33,059 nt of DNA from Tersicoccus phoenicis (GCF_001968835.1 NZ_MRDE01000035.1:1-33059), one strand, 5' to 3'. Counted from the first letter of the stretch, positions 23,661-32,502 are shown. Notes: a model not told the origin generated them from the letters alone. Made by a program: numbers and translations.

Positions 23661-23703
23661 ACGCCGTCGCTGGCCAAGGGCCAGGAGTTCGACCTGTTGG
23701 CGC

Positions 23704-24546
23704 TCACGGGCGGTCGACCGGGTCCGATGGACGCTCGGCGGATTTTCGGAGCGCCGCATACACGGGACGCAGGACCTCGGTGAGCGGACGAGAGCGCACC
23801 GTGACATCCACGGGCGGCAACTGGTCCAGCAACAGCGCGCCGCCAACGGACCTCCGTCGCTGGGGAAGAGGCGCGGGCGAGACGTAGAAAGTGTCCAGCA
23901 CGTCCGTCAGGGGGGCGCCTGCGCGCGTCTCGTTCCCACCCGCGGAGTCGGCCTCGTGCATCCGTCCCAGCAGGTCCTCGCGTTCGCGTCCGCGCCAGGC
24001 GAGGATGCGGAACGGGTCGTCGTCGAACTGCTCAGCCAGCAGATAGAACACCGCCGCCAGGTGTTTACACGGCACCTCCCAGTCGGGGCAGGAGCAATCC
24101 AGGCTCAGCTCATCGGCACCACGCGGGAAGAGCGAGAGCCCGACCCCGGTAAAGACGTCCTCGATATCGGCGGGCATCTCCCCGGCCAGCAGGGTCGCCA
24201 CGTACCAGGCATTGCCCGCCAGTGCCTCCTCCACGGACGCCCACTCCGCTTTGCCGAACGCCCGGAGACCGATGCGTACCCGGTACGGCTTCGCTCGCGA
24301 CCCCTGCACGCTGGCAAGGACCGTGCCGGCGTCGATGTCCAGCGACATCACCTGCCCACGGCGGGCATAGTTGCGGCCACGCTGAAGACGCGCCCCCACG
24401 CCCAGTGTCTCCAACACCTCGATGAACCGCCCGGACCACCAGCTGGTACCGATGGCGCCACGCACGCTCCGGGCCTTGACACCGCCGTGGACACGGCGAG
24501 GTGTCGACGGCGGGAAGAATGGCGAATCGTTGCGGCGCCTACTCAC
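23704..24546 (-). CDS. SWIM zinc-finger protein, partner of the SNF2 ATPase
   Basis: 280 residues from GTG 24546, overlapping the end of the SNF2 gene by 8 nt. The SWIM motif is explicit: LDCSCPDWEVPCKHLAAVFY with Cys151, Cys153, Cys160 and His162, a zinc-binding unit for nucleic acid or protein contacts. The N-terminus (SRRRNDSPFFPPSTPRRVHG and ARSVRGAIGTSWWSGRFIEV) matches proteins commonly encoded next to bacterial SNF2 helicases. It presumably forms a complex with that ATPase on DNA. The biological role of these pairs in actinobacteria is not established; DNA repair and defence have both been considered. The gene ends 40-50 nt before the restriction-helicase remnant. Confidence 0.88.
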   Translation of the reverse strand: MSRRRNDSPFFPPSTPRRVHGGVKARSVRGAIGTSWWSGRFIEVLETLGVGARLQRGRNYARRGQVMSLDIDAGTVLASVQGSRAKPYRVRIGLRAFGKAEWASVEEALAGNAWYVATLLAGEMPADIEDVFTGVGLSLFPRGADELSLDCSCPDWEVPCKHLAAVFYLLAEQFDDDPFRILAWRGREREDLLGRMHEADSAGGNETRAGAPLTDVLDTFYVSPAPLPQRRRSVGGALLLDQLPPVDVTVRSRPLTEVLRPVYAALRKSAERPSDPVDRP

Positions 24547-27500
24547 CGACGGCCTCCTTGGACAGGGCGAACACGTCGCGCAGGCTCTCGGTCGACAGCT
24601 CCGTGAGCCATCCCTCGCCATCGCCGACGACCATATTGGCCAACGCTGATTTCTCCTTGATCATGGTGTCTATCCGCTCCTCCAGGGTCCCGCGGCAGAT
24701 GAACTTGCGCACCTGCACGCGCCTTTTCTGCCCAATCCGGAAAGCACGGTCGGTGGCCTGATTCTCGACGGCGGGATTCCACCACCTATCGAGATGAATG
24801 ACGTGGTTGGCGGCAGTCAGGTTGAGTCCCGTACCGCCCGCCTTCAGCGAGAGCAGGAAGATCGGCGGACCGTTCTCCGACTGGAACCGGCGCACCAGCT
24901 CCGTACGGTTCTGCCGGGAGGTGCCCCCGTGCAGATAGGCGATGTCGATGTCGAAGCGGGCCGCGAGGTGGGGCATCAGCATCTCGGCGAATTCGGTGTA
25001 CTGGGTAAAGCACAGCACCTTGTCGCCCTCCGCGAGGATCTCGTCCAGGATCTCCTCCAGTCTGGAGACCTTGCCGCTGCGCTGGCCCGGGGCGGATCGA
25101 TCGTGCAGCAGCTGGGCCGGATGGTTGCAGATCTGCTTGAGCTTCGCCATGGCGGCCAGGACATTACCGCGCCGTTCGATTCCGTCGGAGCCCTCGATCT
25201 TCTCCATCATGTCGTCCACGACCGACTGGTACAGCGATGCCTGCTCGCTCGTGAGTGTGTAGTACTGGTTGATCTCGATCTTCTCCGGCAGGTCGTCGAC
25301 GATGGCGGGATCGGTCTTCACACGCCGCAACAGGTAGGGCCGGGTGATGGCGCGCATGCGCTGGGCCGCCACGTCGTCGCCGTGCCGTTCGATCGGGATC
25401 GCATACCGGGAGCGGAACAGTTCCGCCGAGCCCAGCATCCCGGGGTTCAGGAAGTCCATGATCGACCACATCTCGCCCAGCCGGTTCTCCACCGGGGTGC
25501 CGGTCAGGGCGATCCGATGGTCCGCCGTGAGCCGCTTGACAGCCTTCGCCGAGCGCGAGACCCGGTTCTTCACCGCCTGTGCCTCATCGAGCACGATCCG
25601 GTTCCAGGTGTGGGCCTCGAACTGGTCGACATCCCGGGTCAGAGTCGCGTAGGTGGTGATTATCATGTCGATGTCGTCCAGAGCCTTGTTGAAGCCTTCG
25701 CCGCGCAGCCGGTCCGGGCCGTGGTGCGCGTGCATCCGCAGCCCGGGTGCGAACTTCGCGGCCTCGGCCTCCCAATTGCCGATCAGCGACATCGGGCACA
25801 CCAGCAGGGTGGGGCCGGTCTCCGAACCTACGTGCCGACGCACCGCTTCGAGCGCCAGTAGTTGAACGGTCTTGCCGAGCCCCATGTCGTCGGCCAGGCA
25901 GCCGCCCAGACCCAGATCGGCGAGGAAGTTCAGCCACGCCAGACCCCGTTCCTGATAGGGCCGCAACGTCGCACGGAAGCCCTCTGGCGGGGCAACAGGC
26001 TGGATGCTCGCGCCGACCGAGCCGTCCAGCAGGGCTCCCAGCCACCCCTCGGCCGTGACGTCGACAACCTCCAGGGGGAGCTCCGAACCGTCGGGATGAG
26101 TGGCGGCGAGGCGCAACACGTCCGCGACCGTGCCGCGTCCCTCGCCCTCGCGCTGGAGGAAATCGATGCCGCGGCGCAGTTGGTCGGAGTTGACGGTCAC
26201 CCACTGGCCGCGCAACCGCACCAGCGGGGCCTTTGCTTCCGCCAACGCCGTGATCTCCTCCTCCGTCAGGGTGTGCTCGCCCATGGCGAGACTCCATTCG
26301 AAGTCGCAGAGTTGATCCCGCCCGAACGACGGTGCTCCGCCCGTGTCATCACTCCCGGGGCTGGATGCCGACAGCTTCAGGCCCAATTTCGCCCGGCGAT
26401 CCCACCATGACGGCAGCAGTACGCCGAAACCCGCCTCGTCCAGGGCCGGCGCCGCCTCATGGAGGAACACGAATGCGGCGTCCGAATCAAGGTCCAGCGC
26501 CATGGGTCGGGACTGGCGCAGCCCCGGTTCCAGGCCCGGGTAGATCCGTACGGCCTTGCCCAGTTCACCGAGCAGCACCTCCTGCGGGCGCCCGAGCCAA
26601 CGGGCCAGTGCGCCGTCATCTCGCCAGACCCGCTCGGCGGGAACCATCAGGCTCGGATCTGTCGAGGACTGCAGCAGAAACTCCAACTGCCACGGAGGCG
26701 TGTCCGGCTTTGCACCCCCATCGGCTGATCCATGGGAGGCCTCGGGTCCATCGGTCGACAGGGGTCCCGCTTCCCCGTCAGGTTCTCCACTGGGAGCCTC
26801 GGCGAGCCGGAAGACCGCGCGGGCGGGAGCGTTGGTCTCCCGCGCATACTCCGTCCACGGCACCAACGACTGGTCCAGCTCGGCCAGGGCCGGCTCGGGC
26901 ACGAGGACGCGCGCGTCCGGCCCTCGGAGCGCCTCGAGCCATGCGTCAACGGCGCGCGGTTTCAGAGGCTTGCGACCGCGGCGCGGCGGCAACATCGGCA
27001 GGTCATCTGGCAACCGTAGGCGTACCGCGGCGTCGGTGAGGGCGGCAAGCGCCACCGCGACCAATTGACCGGCGTCTTCCGAACCGGGTTCCGCCCGAAA
27101 CGCGGGCGGGGTGGCCGCGATGAGATCACCGAACGCGAGTGCGTCGGGTCCGCGCAGGACGGCGCGCCAGCGCGCCTCGGCCACGGCTTCATCGTCATCG
27201 ACGACGTCGGAGGTCCAGTCGATTTCCGGGAGCACCCGTCCCCGGTCGGCAAGTTCGTCGGCGAATCGCGCCAGCTCGATGACGAACTGCGCCGAAGGCG
27301 CCAAACGCACATCCTCCAGCGTCGCCGAATCATCGTCCGGACGGTCTCGGGGAAGCAGTGCAGGGGTCAAGACTGTGCCACCGTGCTCATCATCGAAGGC
27401 AGCGAGTACCTGCGGTTGGACCCACACGACGGGTACCGTCCACGGAAGCAGGGACGGGCCGGTCGAACTCATCGGCCGCGGCTTGATCCGCACGAGCTCG

Positions 27501-27718
27501 GGAGAGTCCATGGGCGATTGCCGCAATGACGGTAGCAACAACGTGGTGCCGCCGTGGTCGCCGTCCTGTAGTGCCGCGACGACGTTTGCCGAGGCGGCGA
27601 AGGGATGGGGCCGAGACGCTTTCAACGCCTGGCTACCGCTCTTCACCGTCTTGCCGGAGTCTTCCGCCCACAATCCGAGTCCATGTTCGAGCGACCAGAA
27701 CGCGTGGAGCACCAGCAA
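24539..27718 (-). CDS. SNF2-family DEAD/DEAH-like ATPase/helicase
   Basis: About 1059 residues if started at TTG 27718 (LLVLHAFWSLEHGLGLW; AGAAGG about 10 nt upstream); GTG 27712 is the alternative, and the longer frame to 28405 crosses unrelated sequence. The N-terminal half contains the SNF2-associated domain (WQLEFLLQSSTDPSLMVPAE). The motor has Walker A LADDMGLGKTVQ (about 609), DEAQAVKN (about 706), LTGTPVENRLGEMWS, and the C-terminal lobe CFTQYTEFAEML, LSLKAGGTGLNLT, WWNPAVENQATDRAFRIGQ (about 970-990). SNF2 ATPases translocate on double-stranded DNA and remodel protein-DNA complexes. Organised as a two-gene unit with the SWIM protein. All helicase motifs look intact. Confidence 0.92.
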   Translation of the reverse strand: MLVLHAFWSLEHGLGLWAEDSGKTVKSGSQALKASRPHPFAASANVVAALQDGDHGGTTLLLPSLRQSPMDSPELVRIKPRPMSSTGPSLLPWTVPVVWVQPQVLAAFDDEHGGTVLTPALLPRDRPDDDSATLEDVRLAPSAQFVIELARFADELADRGRVLPEIDWTSDVVDDDEAVAEARWRAVLRGPDALAFGDLIAATPPAFRAEPGSEDAGQLVAVALAALTDAAVRLRLPDDLPMLPPRRGRKPLKPRAVDAWLEALRGPDARVLVPEPALAELDQSLVPWTEYARETNAPARAVFRLAEAPSGEPDGEAGPLSTDGPEASHGSADGGAKPDTPPWQLEFLLQSSTDPSLMVPAERVWRDDGALARWLGRPQEVLLGELGKAVRIYPGLEPGLRQSRPMALDLDSDAAFVFLHEAAPALDEAGFGVLLPSWWDRRAKLGLKLSASSPGSDDTGGAPSFGRDQLCDFEWSLAMGEHTLTEEEITALAEAKAPLVRLRGQWVTVNSDQLRRGIDFLQREGEGRGTVADVLRLAATHPDGSELPLEVVDVTAEGWLGALLDGSVGASIQPVAPPEGFRATLRPYQERGLAWLNFLADLGLGGCLADDMGLGKTVQLLALEAVRRHVGSETGPTLLVCPMSLIGNWEAEAAKFAPGLRMHAHHGPDRLRGEGFNKALDDIDMIITTYATLTRDVDQFEAHTWNRIVLDEAQAVKNRVSRSAKAVKRLTADHRIALTGTPVENRLGEMWSIMDFLNPGMLGSAELFRSRYAIPIERHGDDVAAQRMRAITRPYLLRRVKTDPAIVDDLPEKIEINQYYTLTSEQASLYQSVVDDMMEKIEGSDGIERRGNVLAAMAKLKQICNHPAQLLHDRSAPGQRSGKVSRLEEILDEILAEGDKVLCFTQYTEFAEMLMPHLAARFDIDIAYLHGGTSRQNRTELVRRFQSENGPPIFLLSLKAGGTGLNLTAANHVIHLDRWWNPAVENQATDRAFRIGQKRRVQVRKFICRGTLEERIDTMIKEKSALANMVVGDGEGWLTELSTESLRDVFALSKEAVGE

Positions 27719-27889
27719 ATGCTTCGCCCTTCTTGAAGGAGGTTCGGCGCCGAGGACGCCGCCACTCGAACCTCTCGATCGAAACCCGCGGCATGCGAGC
27801 GAGTTCGGGAGCCAATGTCTCCGGCCGACCCGTCCAAGTCTATCGGCCCGCAGTAAGACGCTATGAGGTCCGAGCGGACCGCGCACGAG

Positions 27890-27920
27890 CACCATCACCA
27901 TCACCATCACCCCACCATCA
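27890..27920 (+). repeat. Short CACCAT tandem repeat
   Basis: CACCAT repeats three times in a row, then CACCC and CACCATCAC, at the exact place where recognisable jetC-like sequence begins. The stretch 27719-27889 between the SNF2 start and this repeat shows no gene; it must hold the SNF2 promoter on the minus strand, but I see no convincing hexamers. Confidence 0.6.
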
Positions 27921-29507
27921 CGAACGGCCGAGAGGCTCGACCGCGAGCGAGGCGAGCGGCAGGCGGAGGAACTCGCATGGAGCGGGCGCTCGCCCAGATC
28001 CGGGAGGATCTGCGCACCCAGGGCGGTGGCCGGCTCGCCGCGATCGACGCCGACATCGTCGACCTCACGGCGCAGCTGGACCGGCAGAAGGCGAAGGCCG
28101 GCGGGTATGCGGCGGCGGTCGAACGGCTCGGTCTCGTGGCGCCCGACGAGCGCGTGGGCTTCGACCGGAACGTCCAGCTCCTCGACGGCGTCGAACAGGG
28201 CCTCCGGGATCGCAGCGAGAGATCGAGGAGGCGAGCGACGCCCTGCGGGCGCTGACCGCGAAGGAGGAGGACGCCGTCGTGCGCCTGGCGCGAGCCCGAG
28301 AGAGGACCGCGGCCGTCCAGAAGCGGATCGGCGCCAACGAGCACGCGGCGAGCGGGCTCGACGAGTCGATCGAGGACTGCCGATCGATCCTCGTCGAGAC
28401 GCCACCCGCCGACGACGTCACGCTCGCCACCGAGATCGCCGCCCTCACCACGGCGGTGCTCGGCGACGAAGAGCTCACGTACAAGAACGCCGAGCGGGCG
28501 CAGACCCGGGGCGGGAGCGCCTGCAGGGCGAGCTCGACGCGCTCACCAAGCGGCTGGAGGTGGCGGCCCAGCGCACCCTCAACCTGATGGCGGCCTTCCG
28601 CGCCCGGTACCCGGCTGAGACCACCGAGTTCGACGAGTCGATCGACGCCGCGCCCGAGTACAACGCTCTGCTGGCCCGGCTGGCCGGCGACGACCTGCCC
28701 CGCTTCGAGGCCCGGTTCAAGGAGTCGCTCAACCAGAACACCATCAACGAGGTGGTCGGGTTCAACGCGTTCCTCGACGCCCGCCGGTCGGATATCGCCG
28801 CACGGATCGATGAGATCAACGTGTCGCTGGCGCAGATCGAGTACGACCCGGGCAGGCACATCCAGCTCGAACGGCAGCCGACGACGGACTCGGACGTCCG
28901 CGAGTTCGCCGCCGACCTGCGGGCGTGCTCCGAGGGCACACTCGGCGGGGACGAGCAGTACTCCGAGCAGAAGTTCGTGCAGGTCGAGAAGCTGATCGAA
29001 CGGTTCCGCGGCCGGGACGGCCTCACGGCGCTGGACGCGCGGTGGACGGCGAAGGTCACCGATGTGCGGCAGTGGTTCACCTTCAGCGCTTCGGAAATCT
29101 GGACCGAGACCGGCGAGGAGTACGAGCACTTCACCGACTCCGGGGGCAAGTCCGGGGGCCAGAAGGAGAAGCTCGCCTACACGATCCTGGCGGCCGCGCT
29201 CGCGTTCCAGTTCGGCATCGCGAACACCCGGGCGGGGAGCAACCGGAATCCCGACCGGTCGTTCCGCTTCGTGGTGATCGACGAGGCGTTCGGCCGCGGC
29301 TCGGACGAGTCGGCCCGCTACGGGCTCGAGCTGTTCCGCCGGATGCGGCTCCAGTTGCTCGTGGTGACTCCCCTGCAGAAGATCCACGTGATCGAGCCCT
29401 ACGTGGCGCATGTCGGTTTCGTGGCCAATCCCACGGGTCAGGACTCGCGGCTGCGGAACATGACCGTCCAGGAGTATCGCGAGGAGCGCCTGCGTCGTGC
29501 CGGGTAG
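27921..29507 (+). pseudogene. jetC: Decayed jetC (Wadjet SMC-like ATPase), N-terminal part missing
   Basis: Coiled-coil segments in three frames (TAERLDRERGERQAEELA; ALAQIREDLRTQGGGRLAAI; REIEEASDALRALTAKEEDA) join with single-base shifts near 27970, 28214 and 28506. From about 28515 one frame continues ERLQGELDALTKRLE to the end, including the SMC/ABC signature SGGQKEKLAYTILAAALA (about 29150) and Walker B FRFVVIDEAFGRGSDESARY (about 29270), then LVVTPLQKIHVIEPYV. This is the C-terminal head of JetC, the MukB-like ATPase of the anti-plasmid Wadjet system. The N-terminal head with Walker A is absent, as are jetA and jetB, so no loop-extruding motor can form. Its end overlaps jetD by 11 nt. 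Confidence 0.82.
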
Positions 29508-30651
29508 CTCCGCGTGGACGAGGGTCTCGGACCTCCAGGCCCTTGCCCGCAGGTCGTGGGATCGCGGCGAACTGCTCCGCGAGGCGATCCGGCCCACGGG
29601 CGTCCACCCTCGGCGTCGTGCGCTCAAGCGTCCGACGGCGGCCCAGTTGCGGGACGAGTACGCGGCGGTGCGGGCATGGGCGGCCGACCGGCACGCGTCT
29701 CATCCGTTCGCACTGGAGACGGCCGAGGTCGGCCGGACCACGATCGGGACGAATCTCGTCCCGTCCGCCGCCGTGTTCGGCTCGGCCGCGGACGAGGCCG
29801 CGTTCGCCGGGCGACGGCGCGAGTTCGACCGGTTCCGTCGCCTCGCCGACGTCGTACTCGCCGCGGAGCCGGAGCTCGAACCGTGGATGCTACGCCGACC
29901 GCTGGCCGCGCTCGACCTCGACGACGCCCTACCGGACCTCGTGCGGGCGGCGCGCTGGTTCGCCGACCACCCGGCACCCGGCATCTATCTGCGCCAGCTC
30001 GCGCTCCCGGGCATCCACACCAAACTCCTCGAACAGCACCGCCGCGTGCTCGACGAGCTGATCTCGACACTGGACCCGGCGCGTGCGGCGGGCGGCTTCG
30101 AGGCGCGGCACGGCCTCCTCACCCAGGACCCACCCGTACGCTTTCGCCTGCTCGACCCCGCGCTCGCCTTTCCCGGCGGGGCCACAGACGTCGTGCTGCG
30201 GGTCGCCGACTTCGCTCGCCTGGAGTTGGACGTCGACACCGTGATCGTCGTGGAGAACAAGGTCACCTTCCTCGCGCTACCTCCCGTCGCACGAGCCGTC
30301 GCCGTCTGGGGCGCGGGGTTCGGCTCCCACACGCGGGTGCCCGGGTGGGTGCGTGACGCGCGGGTGCTCTACTGGGGCGACCTCGATTCCCCCGGCTTCG
30401 CCGTCCTCGATCAACTGCGGGCGACGCACCCGCACGTGGTGAGCGTGCTCATGGACAGCGCCACCCTGGAGGCGCATCGCGAGCTGTGCGTACGAGAGCC
30501 GAAACCCACCCGCGCGTCGCTGGCCCACCTGACGAGTGAGGAGGCGTTGGTCTACGCCTCCCTGGCCGGCGCCCGACTCGAGCAGGAGTACGTCCGGTGG
30601 GACTGGGCCGTGTCGCGGCAGATGGCGGCAGTGGGACAGCGGGAGCGGTGA
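29497..30651 (+). CDS. jetD: JetD, Wadjet Toprim-like nuclease subunit
   Basis: 384 residues from GTG 29497, overlapping the jetC end. Architecture: N-terminal DUF3322-type arm domain (1-190, with DLQALARRSWDRGELLREAI, FRRLADVVLAAEPELEPWML and LPGIHTKLLEQHR) and a C-terminal DUF2220/Toprim-like nuclease (about 195-384). The acidic residues are Glu253 in VIVVENKVTF, Asp295 and Asp297 in YWGDLDSPGF, and Asp320 in VLMDSAT. JetD cleaves circular DNA after the JetABC motor has extruded it. Length and all key residues are intact although the motor genes are lost, making this an orphan. It is convergent with the downstream TA pair, 19 nt between stops. Confidence 0.9.
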   Translation: MPGSSAWTRVSDLQALARRSWDRGELLREAIRPTGVHPRRRALKRPTAAQLRDEYAAVRAWAADRHASHPFALETAEVGRTTIGTNLVPSAAVFGSAADEAAFAGRRREFDRFRRLADVVLAAEPELEPWMLRRPLAALDLDDALPDLVRAARWFADHPAPGIYLRQLALPGIHTKLLEQHRRVLDELISTLDPARAAGGFEARHGLLTQDPPVRFRLLDPALAFPGGATDVVLRVADFARLELDVDTVIVVENKVTFLALPPVARAVAVWGAGFGSHTRVPGWVRDARVLYWGDLDSPGFAVLDQLRATHPHVVSVLMDSATLEAHRELCVREPKPTRASLAHLTSEEALVYASLAGARLEQEYVRWDWAVSRQMAAVGQRER

Positions 30652-30670
30652 CCTGGTCGAGAGCTGGCGC

Positions 30671-31102
30671 TCAGCTGAGCCCGCTGTAGAAGTCGTTGAG
30701 CCGCTGCAGGGCTTCGGCCCTGGTCATGGACCGCACCTCGGCTTCGGGGATCTTCGCCTGATCGATGAGCGTCCTGACGACCGCAACCGGAATCGTCTCC
30801 GTCGGAGCCGGAGGCCGGCCCCGCTGGGGCGGCACGCCGTCGTCAACGCACCGCCAGAACTCTTCGTCATCGACATGCAGTTGCTCGCGCAAGATGTGCG
30901 CCCAGATGCTCACGCCGTAGTCGGTGCGGTCGCGCGGATGGCTGATGCGGGTGATCAGGATCCGGCCGTCGGGGAGAGTGAACTCATAGTTGACGTGGTG
31001 GGTCCCCGACTTGCCGGTCGCGGTCTTCCGCTGCTGCCATCCTTCGATTTCGCAGAACTTCTGGTGATCGATGCGTCGCCCTACGCGGCGCTTGGGGTTC
31101 AT
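30671..31102 (-). CDS. Putative toxin (cytotoxic translational repressor type)
   Basis: 143 residues; ATG 31102 overlaps the antitoxin stop (ATGA). Basic N-terminus MNPKRRVGRRIDHQKFCEIE, a beta-rich middle GTHHVNYEFTLPDGRILITRI then SHPRDRT, and an acidic/helical C-terminus PEAEVRSMTRAEALQRLND. Proteins of this kind are annotated in actinobacteria as cytotoxic translational repressors of TA systems, encoded after a Phd-like antitoxin. The GRILITRISHP segment with a histidine could be HicA- or RelE-like in role, but no catalytic set is certain. Predicted to act on RNA or the ribosome in the cytoplasm. Confidence 0.68.
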   Translation of the reverse strand: MNPKRRVGRRIDHQKFCEIEGWQQRKTATGKSGTHHVNYEFTLPDGRILITRISHPRDRTDYGVSIWAHILREQLHVDDEEFWRCVDDGVPPQRGRPPAPTETIPVAVVRTLIDQAKIPEAEVRSMTRAEALQRLNDFYSGLS

Positions 31103-31512
31103 GCGGTGAGCCAGGAGGCCAGCTGATCATCGCTTGACAGGGTGATCAGCTGCACCAGGCCCCAGTTCTGCTCGTGATTCGGCGCGGTGCGCAGCCGGTC
31201 GATCCACGCCTCGGCATAGTCCCGCAGAGCGAGGACCATCTCGTCGATGGCCTCCTCGAACGTCCCGCCGTCAGCCGCGAGAGGTTGGCCGGGGATGAGG
31301 ACGGACCATCCCGCGTTCTCCGCCACGACCTGCGCTCTCGAGGGGCAGACCAAGGCGAGGTGATCTCGCAGACGTGCGGCGTCGAGAACCGCGCTGGTGT
31401 GCCTGTCTCGCGTCACGGTAGCCGGCACCCCCATCTCGGCGGCGTCGAGCAGGTCGCGGAAGTGCTGACGACCTTCCCGTGCGTTCGGGTAGGCGGCAGG
31501 GGTGGTGCTCAT
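31099..31512 (-). CDS. Phd/YefM-like antitoxin with HicB-like middle region
   Basis: 137 residues from ATG 31512 with AAGGAG 7 nt upstream. Residues 10-52 (AREGRQHFRDLLDAAEMGVP, VTRDRHTSAVLDAARLRDHL) follow the Phd/YefM pattern: a dimerising DNA-binding fold whose VTRDRHTSAVL strand corresponds to the usual ITRHGRPVAVL. Residues 68-105 (GWSVLIPGQPLAADGGTFEE, DEMVLALRDYA) resemble the HicB-like partial RNase-H fold. Such composite antitoxins are rarer than plain Phd. It should neutralise the toxin overlapping its end and bind the TGTACA palindrome just upstream. Confidence 0.75.
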   Translation of the reverse strand: MSTTPAAYPNAREGRQHFRDLLDAAEMGVPATVTRDRHTSAVLDAARLRDHLALVCPSRAQVVAENAGWSVLIPGQPLAADGGTFEEAIDEMVLALRDYAEAWIDRLRTAPNHEQNWGLVQLITLSSDDQLASWLTA

Positions 31513-31532
31513 GACGGATCTCCTTCGCGGCG

Positions 31533-31547
31533 TGTACACAGTGTACG
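31533..31547. promoter_or_regulatory. TGTACA-type operator of the TA pair
   Basis: GTACAC-A-GTGTAC is a 13-bp near-perfect palindrome (31534-31546), made of TGTACA (31533-31538) and TGTACg (31542-31547). It lies 21-35 nt upstream of the antitoxin start. From memory, the core hexamer TGTACA is what E. coli YefM recognises in the yefM-yoeB operator, which supports the Phd/YefM assignment. TACACT inside it (minus strand) could be the -10. Confidence 0.7.
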
Positions 31548-31588
31548 CCGATAGTGAAGAAGACGTGGCTGCCGATCTTCGAGCCGAT

Positions 31589-32401
31589 GCCGGTGTGCCG
31601 GTGGTGGTGGTTGTAGGCGTGCGCGAACTCGTCCAGGAACTGGCGGGCGTGGGCCAGGGAGGTGAACCGGTCGGGGAAGTCGGGCAGGTACTTCATCGTC
31701 TTGAACAGCGCCTCCGAGTAGGGTTTGTCGTTGGACACGCGCGGACGCGAGAGGGAGCGGACCACGCCCAGGTCGGCCAGGAGAGTTCTGACGGTCTTGG
31801 AGGTCATCGACGGGCCGCCGTCGGAGTGGACGACCTGCGGGGTTCCGTGCAGGCCGAACGCGGTGGTCATCATCTCCGTGGCCAGGGCCCCGTCCTCGGT
31901 GGCGTGGACGACGGCGCCGACGATGTAACGGGAGAAGATGTCGATCATCACGTACGCGTCGTAGTAGACGCCGCGGGCCGGCCCTGGCAGTTTCGTGATG
32001 TCCCACGAATAGACCTGCCGTGGTGCGGTGGCGATCAGTTCGGGGACCTTCCGGGCCGGGTGGGTGGCCAGCCGGCGGCGTTCGCGGACCTGGGCGTTCT
32101 CGCGCAGTACCCGGTACATCGTGGCGACCGAGGCCACGTACTGGCCGCGTTCGAGCAGGATCGCGTAGACCTGCAGCGGCGGCTTGTCCACGAACTCCTC
32201 GCTGTTGAGCACCATCAGCACCCGTGCCCGCTCGGCGTTGGTGAGCTTGTTCGCCGGGGCCGGGCGCGGCCGCGCGGGCTCCGGGGCCGGCCCGGTGGCA
32301 CGGGCAGCGGCCCGGGTGGCGGTCGCCCGCGGAACCCCGGTCAGCGTGGCGGCCTGCCGGGTCGGGGTGCCCGAGCCGGTCAGCTCGGCGTAGGCGTTCA
32401 T
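31589..32401 (-). pseudogene. IS3-family transposase OrfB, 3'-truncated
   Basis: From ATG 32401 (overlapping the orfA stop, ATGA) the frame reads MNAYAELTGSGTPTRQAA, an HTH region, then the rve integrase core: first Asp in VYSWDITKLPG, second Asp in VVHSDGGPSMTS, and Glu in KPYSEALFKTMKYLP, the DDE triad. It ends with YNHHHRHTGIG, after which the family's C-terminal block (normally W-x-PxxVH) is replaced by unrelated sequence at about 31589. The 3' end of the element has been lost, apparently where the TA pair was joined. The catalytic triad is complete but the protein is cut and probably inactive. Confidence 0.85.
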
Positions 32402-32502
32402 GAGCGCTTCCTGCGCGGTTTGTCGGTGTCCGCGCTCTCGGAGACCTGTTCCAAGAGCGCGTGTGCTTTTCCCATGATCTCCAGCGCGGTGCGCGCCATG
32501 TC
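32398..32502 (-). pseudogene. IS3-family OrfA, C-terminal remnant
   Basis: The last 34 codons of an OrfA: MARTALEIMGKAHALLEQV, SESADTDKP, RRKRS, followed by TGA. The IMGKAHALLE-SESAD stretch is the end of the leucine-zipper region in OrfA proteins of this IS3 group. The N-terminal part is lost at 32502/32503, where the IS1634-like element begins, so the IS3 element was itself a target of that insertion. Confidence 0.75.

Noticed and set aside
27890-27920. Run of CACCAT coding for a polyhistidine-like stretch, resembling an engineered tag
   Set aside because: It is not in frame with a convincing gene and no vector-like sequence surrounds it; a natural short tandem repeat is more likely.
27719-28405. 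Extension of the SNF2 gene upstream to 28405
   Set aside because: The added residues overlap the jetC remnant on the other strand and have no helicase-associated pattern; conserved sequence starts at LLVLHAFWS.
30669-30680. Perfect 12-bp palindrome GCTCAGCTGAGC at the toxin gene end
   Set aside because: It lies in the last codons and is too short and T-poor to call a terminator with confidence.
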